From Girardinichthys multiradiatus (lineage: Eukaryota > Chordata > Actinopteri > Cyprinodontiformes > Goodeidae), in the NCBI RefSeq assembly GCF_021462225.1, contig NC_061808.1:19257119-19321118 (forward strand): 64,000 nt of DNA, in the 5' to 3' direction. Of this stretch, positions 9,741-21,775 are shown in pieces. A program made the position numbers and the translations under genes. Numbering within the stretch: position 1 is the stretch's first letter; every line of letters starts with the position of its first letter. The notes beneath the pieces are model-generated. The model was not told where the DNA came from and did no database searches. It worked only from the letters and a program-made list of their open reading frames with translations.

Positions 9741-11862
9741 TAAAATAGTTTCAAAAATTTTAAATTACTATGCTGTGTCATCACCTGTACACTATATACA
9801 AATGGAACAATGAAGCCAAAGAGGTCCAAACAAAAGTAAACCGATATGATCATTGCTCCATTCTTCTTTTGTTACCACTTCATGTATTTGACTGGTATGT
9901 TTGTTTGCTTCAAGGCAGAACAGTTCCCTAAAATCCATTCTGCTCCTTCTTGTGTTTTGCTCTCATCTGTCATTTTACTCTCTCACAATACTACAGACTT
10001 TTTCTCAAACAATTTTTCCATCCGTCAACTAATGTGCGCATCGACTAAATGTGATGTCACAGTAGCACAGTTGTTTGGCTGAACCTGCTGTGTCTTTCAC
10101 AATGACGTGTACGATGACAACACAGGATGTGTTGCACCTGTCCCTGTGTGATGCATTGGATAGAAATATTAACAGCAAAACAGCATTTTGCAAGGCAAAA
10201 GGAAAACACACTCCTGTGCGTAACCAGGAGCACCTAGGAATAAGAATAATGAATATCTTAGTGGAGGTGCTCATACTCTTAATGTGATCCTGTTCTTTTT
10301 TTTTTTATTCCTTTGGCTGTTGTGTAAGGCAGCCTCCGCTTTGATCTGCGCTCAGTGTTTTTACTGGATACTCTAATTGGTCTTACAGGCCTCAGCTTTG
10401 ATCAGGTCCTGCAGGCAGGGAGCTCCACATCACAAAGCAAAATAACAAACCTCATCAGTGCCACAACTTTCATCAGAAGCAAATGTCTAACTTAAGGCGA
10501 TGCATAATCATTGTCATGGGGGGATAGAAATAAACCCAAGATAGAATAGGTGGGCATGTCAGACACTGATTGTTGTAGTGCACTCCTTTCGTGATCAAAC
10601 AAAGAGTTTGAAGTTGTGTGTATTAAGAGATCACACCTTTCTCCTGTCAGAAGAAGATGGTTGATTGTGGAAGGTGCTTGAGAAGCAGAAGCTCACTAGC
10701 ACCACTTCTGGAAACCTGTTAGTCAGTTTGGAAGTACTGTCCACTTCTGCCAAAGCCAGAACCAATACTAATACAAAAAATGGTCAGATAAAACAATACA
10801 TTGTCCTTGTTGAGCTCTTAACGTTTATAGGATGACAGAAGCTGAATCTCATGTCAGATATATTGTTGCAGTCAAGTGATTAGCATTTACCCTACTGAAC
10901 CTCAAGCTGTCATATCTGAAGTCTCTGCTTTGAAAAGACAGCAGTGATTAAATATTTGTGAGGCTACTATGAGCCACATAAAGTAACATTCTTGACAAAT
11001 CCAGAATGTACATTAATTAAATTGCAGTGGAAGAGAGGGTTTTTTTATTAGCTCGAGCACAGCTGTAAAAAAACAAATGAGGCAGTTATTTGGTATAAAT
11101 CATAGCTGTGTGTGAAAATTGTCCTCAGTTGCAAAATGGAGAAGCTTCAAAAAGCTTTGCTTTTACCTTTTAATTATTGATATGTACTGTTCTAATTCTA
11201 AAAAAAAGTGAGATCAAAAGCAAAGTTACTATTTAAACATGAACATAAACTAAACACAAAACAGTTTAAACTAATTCTAAAGAAGTAGAAATAAGGGTTA
11301 TCTGTTGAAGAGTGTAATTTACTGCTCTATATGTACACTGGTTTCTGTGAAACACATTCAATAGTATTTATCTAAGTCTTATTTGGATTCTTAGTCTTTT
11401 TTTGTCAAATCAGTATGTTTTATGGAAGAAAAGTGTGTTTTTTCTGCAGTTCAATTAAAAATCATCAAATCAAGGCACTTTAAGAGCTGTTTCCTGCAGC
11501 TGGCAAAAGTCACATCCTCCACAGTATCCTGAGCAAATGAGAACATGACACAACCGTAAAGGAATAGCACTACAGTTTAAAATGTAGTCATCACAGCAAA
11601 CCTTTTATGCAGTACACCTCAGTTGACATGACAAACCTCCCTATCACTAATGGCTTCCTGTGTTAATTCAACCAGCAGAGTCAGGTCTCAGATATGGTGT
11701 TGAGGCTACAAACTGTGGTAAAAAAATAGGGAAGTGATCAGACAGATTAAACAAAACACAAAAGAAAATATATAGTCCACTATTACATAACACACTCCCA
11801 TGTATTGTCATCAACTGGCCATGCAAGGCCAGACAAACTTACAAAAGATCTAACAATTTACA
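9741..11862. other. Non-coding stretch, nothing recognised
   Basis: AT-rich sequence with short overlapping open frames (e.g. 9846-10287) that show no conserved domain, no codon bias and no convincing splice sites. Confidence 0.4.
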
Positions 11863-12070
11863 CCAGTGGTGTCTAACTCCTGTTCTCAAGGCCTGGTATC
11901 CTGCATGTTTTAGATTTGTCCTCGCTCGAAAACAGTTGATTTGCTTGGTTGAATTACCTTCTCAGTATGTCACTAATCTCTGCACAGGTATGCTAATAAT
12001 TATTCATTTGATTCAGGTCTGTTGAATCAGGACAGCATCTTGCAAATGCAGGATACAGGCCCTCAACTCA
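11863..12070. mobile_element. Palindromic hAT-type MITE-like element
   Basis: The left end reads AACTCCTGTTCTCAAGGCC then CCTGCATGTTTTAGAT. The right end holds the reverse-complement-like TGCAGGATACAGGCC. This imperfect terminal inverted structure of about 200 bp without coding capacity matches a fish MITE-type repeat I recognise. Target duplications could not be settled. Confidence 0.5.
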
Positions 12071-12802
12071 GCAAGGACAGCATTTCTACATGCACCTGAA
12101 TGGATGATATAAAACATTCTCTTTATACGTCACATGGCCACACGCATAAACTCTATCAACAGACGCAACACACTTCAAGCCTTTATCAGCTCCTCCTCCA
12201 ATCCACAGAGGGACAGGATATCAACCAGGCCACTGGTAACATTCTCTACATTTCTCTACAATTACACCCATGTAAAACATATTTTTAGATTCCACTATAC
12301 TAGATTAGAAAGAGTGGGACAGCAACTTTAGCCATTTTCCTGGAGCAAATTATAGATTGCTGAAATGGTTAGGGTTAGGGAGATTAAGTTGTAATCATGA
12401 ATATAAAATAAATAACCTGAACTGCATTCCTCAATCTAAAATACGTATACCTGAATTGTGTACTTTTCTCTATTATTGTTGCTAGTAATTGTTGAAAAAA
12501 GGGTTTTATAGTAAAGAACTCTAAGATAAAGAAAGGGAAGGTAAAGAATGTTTGATAGAACAGATTGCTAACAGGCGGTGACAGATAGAGGCACTATCTG
12601 GTCAACTTCAGTTAGCAGAAGTTGCCAAGGCCACATTGGGGCGACAGATTTAGAAAAACAATAAATGTTGTGGCTCAGGCAGTTGTGAATTTCCAACCAC
12701 CTTAAGAGTTTTACTGGTATGTCTCAATTGCGAATCCAAATAGCCAAATTTCTGGTATTTTCCACAGATCTCGAGCATACAACTTCTCCAAGATTATATC
12801 CT
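12071..12802. other. Non-coding stretch
   Basis: No recognised element. A short GGTTAGGGTTAGGG occurs near 12369 and is too short to mean anything. Confidence 0.4.
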
Positions 12803-13069
12803 TTAACCTCTGAGTCCAACCGCTGCCAGGCTGCAATTCTGTTCAAGACTCGTGTCCAGCTTGCGATTCTGCTCTCTTAACATTTCAGTCTGAGTGTTGA
12901 TCGCTCTACAGACTCCATCCAACATCGTAGGCAGCTTTGGAAAGCTTTGAGCAGCTGCCCACGTTTTGCGAATCACTCGATAAGCCAGGTAACCACCAAC
13001 TCCAAAAAGCAGAAATCCTGTTATCAAAAGTCCAAGTATGTACACATTTTCTATGTCTGCGACCGACAT
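12803..13069 (-). CDS. Unidentified 88-residue single-pass membrane protein ORF
   Basis: The start chosen is the ATG at 13069, because upstream codons in this frame begin with GTG. The protein has a short N-terminus (MSVADIEN), one strongly hydrophobic helix with glycines (about residues 9-31, VYILGLLITGFLLFGVGGYLAY), a basic stop-transfer RVIRKTW, and then a polar amphipathic tail likely to form a helix or coiled coil (INTQTEMLREQNRKLDTSLEQN). I do not recognise the family. It is surrounded by repeats and has no visible splice sites, so it may be part of a mobile element or a decayed gene rather than a host gene. Confidence 0.35.
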   Translation of the reverse strand: MSVADIENVYILGLLITGFLLFGVGGYLAYRVIRKTWAAAQSFPKLPTMLDGVCRAINTQTEMLREQNRKLDTSLEQNCSLAAVGLRG

Positions 13070-14219
13070 CGTAGTCAGGCACACAACCTTCTACTGCTGC
13101 CAAGAATCCATTGTGTATCCAGAGAAGAACGTCCCATCTGGACAAGAGGGTTCTCCTTTACCCTGTCTTCCCGTCGAAAAAAAAAATTTGATCAATTACG
13201 TTGTAAGAGTAAGAGAAAATATATGTGTACTGCAGGAAAGTTGTTGCCTTTCTTGCCTTTGCTGTACCTGCTGACAACATTGATGTGGTTTGGCCTGGGG
13301 ATGCATGAGTTCACTACAAGAAGCATAGCTCTCATTCATGTGGAAGTTATAGAGACTTTGTTGTCACCACTGTTGCTTTGGGAGCAGAAAACTTAAGGCT
13401 TGCAATACTGTACGTTTATGTGAGAGAGAAGAAGCCTGGCTTAACATTTTAGTTTTTTACCTTGGAGAAATAAATATGCCAAAATGAGAGTTTATATGAC
13501 TTTATTTCAGAGAAGTCAACGAGAAAAAAAGTCTTCCTCTGCATACTTAGAGTCGCATGATATAATACACAGAGGGCGTAGTGCTTGGTCAATCAACTCA
13601 AACAATGTACAAAACCCTTTATGGAGAACCTCAGTGACCACAAGATAGATGAAAACCAGAAAATAAGCCTTAGCACAGAAGCTCTTTAGGGCGGTGTCCT
13701 TTCAAAGCAGCTTAAGGTCGTCCCCACTGGGCAATCGAGGAGAATTAGATGTCATTCTTTTTCTCTGAAATAAAACCCGACTGTTTCTGCGAGTTAAAGC
13801 TTTGTGGGCAAACAGTTAAATCAGCAGCAGGATTGAATTGAGTTCCCATCTCCACAATGGGGATTATGGAGTGATAAATCTCCATTGGTGCGGATGTTGT
13901 GGGGGATGGATGTAATATATAAGACTTTGTAATGCATTAGTCGGATTCAGTGCATATTCTGTCGAGTTAATTGGCTGGACTTTTTGTTGGGTCTGTATTT
14001 TCATGTTGAGTCTGTATTTCATCCTAAATATAGCGCAATGTTTTACAGAAATGTACAGGGTTAAACTTATATCATTAAAGAATTTACATCAGTGACTTAA
14101 GGCAAGCCTCCTTTCTTTTTTGACAAGCTAATTATAAAAAGATCAGTTTTTCTTAATGGTGAGCCTATTTTAGTAAAAACATGGACATTCAGTATCTTTA
14201 TTCTTCTTTAGTTGAGCGA
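13070..14219. other. Unassigned stretch
   Basis: A plus-strand coding-like run at about 13250-13420 (…VPADNIDVVWPGD, then after a stop VTTVALGAENLRLAILYVYV) suggests a second broken protein fragment, unidentified. Nothing else is recognised. Confidence 0.3.
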
Positions 14220-14224
14220 TCAAG

Positions 14225-15055
14225 TGTAACAGGTAGTGCAGATGACCAGAAATTTCAGCCGGACATATCAAATTAGATTCAAACGATTTATTGAAATCTC
14301 TGGATGACGTTCAACAGGAAGCCACCAGCGGCAGGCTCAGGAACCTCTGAGGCCAGACAGACAGGCTAGCGGCTGAGCAGAGAACTGAGAATAATCCCAA
14401 ACTCAGAGATAAAGCCACTAACCTTTTATAAATCTGTCGGAGACTCAGGAAACTGAATTTCGGCTCCTCAGTGTGATCGTCAGGTGACAGCAGGACTATG
14501 TCACACGGGTTTTCAAGTTTGTAAACCCAGTGAATGTGTAGAATGCAATGGTCAGGGGACAGAAACTGGGTCAGAACCGGGAAGGCAGAATCAGGCAACA
14601 GGATCCAAGGGAGAGGCTTTAATCTTTGGTCGGGGCACAGAAGTATGGTAACGAACAAGGAAGGAGATTCAGGCAGACGGATCCAAGGGTTAGGCAGAAA
14701 GCTGTAGTCAGGAGGCAGAAGCAAGGTCGATGTCCAGAATTCAGAAGCCAGTGAGATATCCGACGTAGGTAAGGCAGAGTGCGAAATCCTGGGGGCAAAA
14801 ACAAGATAAGGATCAGGCAGGCAGATAAGAAAGCACCGCTGGCCATTTATTCAGACAAAGGCATTTGATAATCTGGTGCTGTTTGTCTGCCATTGTGCTG
14901 CTTATGAAGCCAGGTGCACAGGTGGAGCAGGTGAGGAGTAATTAGGAAGCTGGTTGGGAAGGAGTAGGTGAATGCAATCCTCCTAATAGCTGCAGCACAG
15001 AGATGATCAGCAGGCAGACAGAAACGGTACAGACAAACAGTCCAGAATCATAACA
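14225..15055 (-). mobile_element. Solo LTR with 5-bp target duplication
   Basis: An 831-bp unit bounded by TGTAACA on the left and CATAACA on the right, i.e. TG...CA termini. It is flanked on both sides by the identical pentanucleotide TCAAG (14220-14224 and 15056-15060). Read on the minus strand it starts TGTTATGATTCTGG, close to the start of the LTR at 17957, and has an AATAAA signal (complement near 14287-14292) before its end. No internal retrotransposon coding sequence adjoins it, so it is a solo LTR left by recombination. Confidence 0.85.
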
Positions 15056-15060
15056 TCAAG

Positions 15061-15934
15061 TAGTTAATGAAATTTGAATTATCCAAACTGTAAAGTTTCA
15101 GTCAGGCCTACACACAGATGGAGATTACAGCACAACCATAAGAATAACTGTACTTTGCTGAATTAAGATCTTGTCAATCAGTTTGGATCTCTAACCTAGT
15201 CCTCTCATAGTTCAGATGATTTAAAGATGTTTTTCACTTGCTGACCTATTATCACTCCACCTATCAAATATTGACACCATTTATCACCCCAAGTGAATGT
15301 ATCCTTAGAATTCTGATGCAGTTTCAGTCCTAATCAAATTTGCAACAAATCTGTGAAATGTTGGTTGGTTCAGAGACATTACGAAAAAATAGTTTTTAAA
15401 TTAAATATTTATTTTTTTTAGTTAATACATCTAAAGATGATACAAGCAAGTCACACTCAAATGTATTAACAATTGAAAAAAGCCAACAAATGTCTTATTA
15501 TAAAGGAAAAAGAGCAACAAGTGAGTAATTTTTAATTTCATACAAAAATATAATGAAACTAAATTGTGTTTCTCTACATATAGTTCCCAAAGAAAGAGCT
15601 CATGTTTAACATCCGAGCAGCAGGAGAACCTGTCTAAGAAATCAGCATGACTCTTTTACCAGCAATGTCTTATCTTCAGCCAATATTCAGCCTCCATAAT
15701 AATAAAGGGTGCTAGAAGCTTTTTATCTACCGTGGCTGTGTTTTGGGTGTGTTTCCCATTGTTGGGTCACGGCTGTTTACGTAGATTAGATCACCGGATG
15801 GTGAGCCACTCGTCCTTCTGCAGGAGGGCTGCTGCGATCTGGGAACACATATTTCCACATAGAATCTAAACCAAAAAATATTTTCCTAGAGCAAGGCAGG
15901 CAGGGTAAAAATGTGCACCTGCTAAATCCTTGCA
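15061..15934. other. Non-coding stretch
   Basis: Nothing recognised. Confidence 0.4.
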
Positions 15935-16236
15935 GGGACATGTGTCCACCAAGGACATGTCGCCAGTTTATTACATGACAACACAGAGAAACAAAGGGCG
16001 AACAACTAAACAAACAAACATTCAAACCCAAGGGCAACTTAGAGATGGGAATTCACCTAATATGCACTTTTTTGACTCTAGGAGGTAACCAGAGCACACA
16101 GAGAAAACCCATGCATGCATGAGGAGAACACTGAAACGTCAAAAAGCCCTACCTGGGATTCAGAACCCAGGTCTTTCCTGCACATTCCGATGTAAGTGAG
16201 GATGTCACCTAAAGGTCACCACTGCAGCCTCTACTG
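15935..16236 (-). mobile_element. Diverged tRNA-derived SINE
   Basis: Read on the minus strand it shows the order seen in the better SINE copies of this window: a head with a tRNA B-box-like GGGTTCTGAATCCC, then CATGCATGCATGGG, then the stretch corresponding to GACAT...CGCC. It is heavily mutated, and its ends are approximate. Confidence 0.55.
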
Positions 16237-17956
16237 TAAAAGCAGAAAATGCACAATAAAAAATATATTATTCAAAGCACTGATAAATCCGGATTTGCCA
16301 TTATTTAAACTGACTACAGACCCACATGGAGACAATGTTAATAACGGCATTAATACTAGTGGTCATAGCTATGATAATGGCTATACATTAAAAGAAGCCG
16401 CCCATAATAACTTAAACCAACATGCCCTAATTACACTTGCTGTTTGTGTAGACCCAAATCATGTATAAATACTCTCCACAAAGTGTTATTATGAACTATC
16501 ACATTAACAACCTGGCTATGATTTTCACACCATCTTTGTAATTTTACTCTTGCACAGACCTGATGAGTCACAATATCCTTGATTTCACTCTGATTACATC
16601 ATGCTGATTGCTCAATATTACATGACACTGTGTTATTAGTGTAATTAGACCAAAAGTTATGTTTTATTCAGCTAAAGGATAAACTTTTAGGGAGCCAGCT
16701 ATCAAGTTGGCCTACTTAATGGTTACTTTAAAAGCTAGGACTGTGCTGCAATCATCTTTTCAAGTAAAGTGTTAAATTATATAATTATATATTAATGAAG
16801 ACTACACTACCCTCCACTCCAATGAATTCCTCACATGGAAGTGATGTGGCTTCTGTATTTAAAATCAGAAAGTGAATATATTGGGTTAGGCAAAGGGAGA
16901 TGTGAGTGATAGGAAATGTATGTCTATATGTAAAGTCACATTATTCTGTCAGCTCAAATGAGCATCTTTCAGTTTTTTACCTCAGCTAAAGTTAACATTG
17001 AAACTGGCCAGAGCAGTATCATCTTAAAAAACATTAATGGGGCATGACTCAAATTATTTTTGTTTTTTTTCAATTATTTTTCTATTTTGTTGTGTTGGAA
17101 TGCTTTAATTTCTTTCCTTGAGCCCAACTTCATTGAATTACATTTGTCTACAGGCACATCACAGTGATGCTAATCCTGTATTACGCAAATTGTTTAGACA
17201 GGTTAGTGTCAATATCAACTATGCTAATTCCTGCTATTTTCCATTAACTTGCCTGCCTTTTGAAAAGCTACATGCTTGAATCTGCAAGATTATCTGCAGA
17301 CACCCATAAAAGTTAAAACTTGCCTTTTGAAAATGCCCTTATATTATTTAAAAAAAGAAAACTTTGAGAAAACTTTTAAAACGGCCATAATCTGACATAT
17401 ATCCGATACAGTTTAAGTAAAAGCAAACAAATTAAAAGCTGCAATAACCTGATTGTGTTAATCTGTATACCCTTAAAGTAAAACTTTGTTAAACCACCTT
17501 CTGCGTCAGTTTTAGCATTCATGCTTCTTGAGTTTTTACAAACCTGGTGACACCTAAAAGGGAATTTTTTACATCTCCAACTAACCTGACATGCAAATAT
17601 TTGGATTGTGCAAAAAAAACTGGAGAACCTGGAAAACGGTGGTCAGCCCATGGTGCCACCAGTGATTTAGCAGAAAAGTATGAATGTTTCCATTTTCCTT
17701 CCTTCTGGTCATTTAGATTAATTAAGTGCTCAAAGTGAATCTCTAAGAGATTCTTCAGTAGAAGTGATTAAACATACCTGAACAGAGGTATTTGAAGTGA
17801 GACTGGAGACCTTTTCCATAATAACCGAACAATACAATCACCGTTTTTGTTTTTAATTTTTTTAAGAACTCAGAACTAATTATTTGATTGTTAGATTTTT
17901 TTTTTAATTCTTACAACTTAAAGAACATAGTTTGATCATTGTAAAACCAGTCATAT
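16237..17956. other. Non-coding stretch
   Basis: Short frames at 16196-16468 and 17547-17738 have no recognisable domain. Nothing else was seen. Confidence 0.4.
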
Positions 17957-18461
17957 TGTTATGATTTGGGGTTGTTTGGTTTTTGGTTTCGGGTTTTTTC
18001 CTTATGTTTTTCACTGCTCAAGTTTTGAATCATGCTTCTGTTTATTATTTTCCTGTTTATGCTTTTGTTTCATGTTTTTCTAGTTGTAGTTCTATTAGTT
18101 TGTTTCCTTGGATTTGCGTTCTGTTCAAGCCATGTTTTGCTCCTGTCACGTTGTGTTCTCTGTTAATTATCTTTATCCATTTCACCTGCTCCAAACTAAT
18201 CTGTCTCCTAGCTCCACCTGGTTTACACTCCATAAATACACACCTGTTCTGTCATTCGGGGGGGAAACATTTCTCATATCATGTCTTGTTCTCAAACCAA
18301 GTCTTGTTTTTTGATCATGCCATGCCTGTCTTGCCTGCCTGTTTGTTGTTTTGTTCCTGCCTCCTGCTGTGAGTGAGTTTTTGTTATTAAACCTTTTTCA
18401 CTTACCATCACGCTGCCTGCTCGTCTGCATTCTGGGGTCTTATATCTCGCAAACCATAACA
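17957..18461 (+). mobile_element. Solo LTR with perfect termini and target duplication
   Basis: A 505-bp unit starts TGTTATG and ends CATAACA, a perfect 7-bp terminal inverted repeat. It is flanked by CATAT on both sides (17952-17956 and 18462-18466). It contains a TATA-like CATAAATAC near 18230 and TTATTAAACC near 18385 as a possible polyadenylation region. No retroviral internal region adjoins, so this is a solo LTR of a Ty3/Gypsy- or ERV-type element; the superfamily cannot be told from the LTR alone. Confidence 0.9.
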
Positions 18462-18466
18462 CATAT

Positions 18467-19829
18467 ACCATAACATCCAAATATTAACCATTAATATTAG
18501 CATGTTATGAGATCCTCTCTATGTTGTTTAAATTGTTTTTTTTTTTAATTAAAGACCATTGTGTTTATTGTTTGATTTTTTTTAAACTTTTCTCTCATTC
18601 TTTTTTTCATCACCATGTAAACCAGCTTTGTTATTATGCATGCTAGACTTATTTTAAGTGATGTCTTTATCATTATAAAAGTTCACTTCAATGTTAAAAC
18701 ATAGTTGGACATTTTTGCATTTCTCTTGCCCAGATACGTACATAAAAGAATAGAAAAGAAATAAGTAAGAACAAATACTGTACAGAAAATTATTCATGCC
18801 TATTAATTTTAGTGAAAACCCTAATTGGTTAGCTCCTAAATCAGAGCCAAATGCTTTATAACTTTATTTAGTTTATTGCTTTCCTGTCAAGTCATCAAAG
18901 TTAAGCATTTTTCTTCTCTTAATAGCCTCCAAGGGCCAATAATAGATTCAGTCCCTGAAATGGCTCTGCATTTAGTTTAAGTACCCCCATTAGAAAAGCA
19001 ACAAATGTGCCAACAAGTCTTGGCAAAAGGAGGACAGGGAGCTCAGTTCTCCTGTGCCTTTTTTCAGTACTGAAAACGGACAATTTCGGCTTTTGTGCCA
19101 CACTGAGCTGCCTGCCAGATGAGCTAAATTTATTTATGCTAAATCAAGTTCATTTTAGATTTAAAAGCCATGCCAAACCTTTTTCTCTGTAGGCAGAGCT
19201 TTAAATATCTATTACAATTTGCCTTTGATATAATGACAGTATAATGTGCTGTGGGAGCAGGTAGAGGCTTTGTCAGCTATAATAAAACATTCTATGAATA
19301 CAAGTTGCTCTTTTTTTCCACATTATGATGGTGAAGCAGTAAGAGGTGTCCAGTAAGGAGTTGATTCAAATTCTATAAACCTTTTAAAATAGTTTGAACA
19401 TTTTGAATTAAATGTGCTCGAGGGGATTGAGATTTGAGTTGGGATGTTATCTTCATCTTTCGGAAGTGAGAAAAAGTACAAGACTTCGACTGGGCGACCC
19501 GAGTTTAAATCCCGGAAGTCCTTGTTTGAATGAGTTTAAGTTACAGAGGCAACTTGTTCAGTTTCAGTTTTCACCCTGGAGGCGGACCATTACTTCCTGT
19601 TGCTTGGTTAGTGGTAGTGGAGTATGATTGTTATAAAAGTAACAACCAAAATAAATCATTTTTAGTATATGCAACCACAAAAGTAAAAGTACTTCAGTTT
19701 CTGATGTTCAGGAAATAAATAAATGATCAAAATAAAATCAACCATGAAAATATATTCCACATTCCCTGTTAAACATTTCATTAATTGTGAGCGAATTTTC
19801 TTGGAAAGCTGAGCTCTATTCCACCAGCC
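18467..19829. other. Non-coding stretch
   Basis: AT-rich with homopolymer runs. At 19440-19620 a denser segment containing CGAGTTTAAATCCCGG recalls a tRNA B box, but no full SINE could be followed. Confidence 0.35.
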
Positions 19830-20830
19830 ACACACAGGTCCAATTGCTGCTGGACCCACAGAATCAAACAATCACTTAAATGGAACATGTCTGACAACCT
19901 CAAAAAACAACACATGATGCCTAGATCTAGAAAAATCCAAGGTCAGATGAGAAAGGGAGTAAACAACATCTATCATTTCAGAAAAGGTTATAAAGTAATT
20001 TTTAAGATGTTGGGAGTCCACCAAACCACAGAGAAACCTTTTATCTATGGAAAATAACATGGAGCAGTGGTGAACCTTCTCTATGGGATCAGGTCTACCA
20101 AAATTATTTCAAGAACACATCTACGAGGTCAAGGTGGCCTCGTAGATGTGGCACAGGAATTAAGCGCGTGGCCCATGTATGGAGGCCTTAGCCCTTGAAA
20201 TATCTGTCACTGGTTTGAGTCCCCTGCCGTTGATGTTTGCTGCATGTCTTCCCTTTCTCTCCATCTCAATTCCTGTTCCTCACTTTTTATAAAAAATTGA
20301 AAAATAAAGGCCACTACTGCCTAAAAAAATAAGAACCCATCTATGACTCATCCAGGAAGAAGAACCCAGAACAACATCCATTGTAGGCCTCACTTGCCTC
20401 CCTTAGCGTCAGAATTCAACAATAAAAAGAGAATAGGCAAAATTGTCATTCATTGGGAAGGTTCCAAGTCAAATAACCACTAATGACGAAAAAGACCACA
20501 AAGGCCTAAAAATATCTTGATGATCCCCAAAACTTTTGGGAACATATTCTTGGGACTTACAGGAGAAGAGCGAAATTTTTTGGAAGAAAGGTTTTGTCTC
20601 CTCACATGTGGCTTAAAACTAACAAATCATTTCAAAAAAGAACATCACTTCACGACCTGGACTGTTGCCATAACTAATGGAACAATGACTTCTTTTTGTT
20701 TCCACAATATCATAAAGAGAGGAGAAGGTCCAGCCATCAGTGGTGTAGTAAAAATCACATTTCCCTATGTTATTTTTGGTGAAATCACCAAAAACACCTT
20801 TAAGTAAAACAAAATGATGAGAGGCCACCT
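19830..20830 (+). pseudogene. Degenerate Tc1-like transposase, split by a SINE
   Basis: DNA-level and broken-frame similarity to a common fish Tc1 family: ACATGTCTGACAACCTC at the start codon region, GAAAAGGTTATAAAG in the paired domain, then after the SINE CTCACTTGCCTCCCTTAG, AACATATTCTTGGGACTTAC at the first catalytic Asp region, and GGTCCAGCCATCAGTGG downstream. Numerous frameshifts are present, and the third catalytic region is missing. Confidence 0.75.
20124..20330 (+). mobile_element. tRNA-derived SINE with target duplication
   Basis: A 207-bp copy with a tRNA-like head (GGCCTCGTAGATGTGGCAC, B-box-like GGTTTGAGTCCC) and the tail AATAAAGGCCACTACTGCC. It is flanked by 13-bp repeats AAGAAC[A/C]CATCTA (20111-20123 and 20331-20343, one mismatch), proving insertion into the surrounding Tc1 relic. 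Confidence 0.85.
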
Positions 20831-21131
20831 GAAATAATGATTATACTATTACAAATGGTATTACAATATACAAAATGCTATATAATTTTCGTATGTCATG
20901 TGCACTACAGAGCCAGGTCAAGATAACCAAAAATATCATTATAATGTATAGTTTAATGTAAAACTGTATCAATGGCTATGGGGGGGCCCAGTAAGATTTC
21001 TTGTCATGGGGCCCAAAGTCCCTGGTGGTGCCTCTGCTTCCAGCTGAGCCTGCCTTGTGAGGAAGATTGTTTTTCCCAGCCCCCTCGAAGGCCCTCTAGC
21101 TAACAATAAAGCCTAAATATATATAGTCTAA
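20831..21131. other. Unassigned spacer
   Basis: Nothing recognised apart from a G-run near 20980. Confidence 0.4.
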
Positions 21132-21145
21132 ACTATTGAGGAACT

Positions 21146-21260
21146 GGCGACCTGTCCAGGGTGTACCCTGCCTCTCGCCCATAGACTGCTGGAGATAGGC
21201 ACCAGCTCCCCCGCAACCCACTATGGAATAAGCGGTAGAAAATGACTGACTGACTGACTG
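21146..21260 (+). mobile_element. 5'-truncated SINE with 14-bp target duplication
   Basis: Only the 3' 115 bp of the SINE family also seen at 45.9, 47.1 and 61.0 kb is present, from GGCGACCTGTCCAGGG to a (TGAC)n tail. It is flanked by identical 14-bp repeats ACTATTGAGGAACT (21132-21145 and 21261-21274). The truncated 5' end with a perfect duplication is the signature of LINE-driven target-primed insertion. Confidence 0.92.
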
Positions 21261-21274
21261 ACTATTGAGGAACT

Positions 21275-21554
21275 CAAATGTAAACTCCGTATATGGCAGT
21301 AAGCCAAAACAGAGTGGGCTGGACAGACTTTTTGAGAGCCTGTTGGAGCATAAAAAAGTTTTAGTTTTTTTTTTTAGAAACTTTAACGTGGAATAAAATC
21401 TGAGTTGCAACATTTTAAGACAATAAATTAGCTTTGCTTGCATACTGCAAATGATAGTAAGTTAATTAAAATCAGGAAGGCTTCTGATTGATATTATGAC
21501 ATTAAACGGGCCTGTAATTCCTCCACTGGAATTATGGCCTCATTGTCAGTTGTT
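21275..21554. other. Unassigned spacer
   Basis: Nothing recognised. Confidence 0.4.
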
Positions 21555-21775
21555 TCAAATACTCAATGACAGTTATTTTTTGTCATCCAGCTTTGGTTGG
21601 ATTAATTTGTTTTCACCTTCATAAATTAATGGTCACTTGAAAACAGTTTTTTTCTATTTAATCAGGCTATCTTTATTTGATGTGAACATTTATTTGATGA
21701 TCTGAAACATTTAAGTGTCACAAAACAAAGCAAAAACAGAAAAAATCTGAAAGGTGGTGAATAATTTTGTCTTAG
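21555..21775. repeat. Tc1-like terminal-repeat fragment
   Basis: TTTGATGATCTGAAACATTT followed by AAGTGTCACAAAACAAAG corresponds to the terminal region of the same fish Tc1 family as at 19.8-20.8 kb. It has no coding part. Confidence 0.5.

Noticed and set aside
10029..10287. Overlapping frames on both strands
   Set aside because: No conserved motif and mutual overlap; probably chance.
12366..12380. Two TTAGGG-like units
   Set aside because: Only two repeats; far too short for an interstitial telomere.
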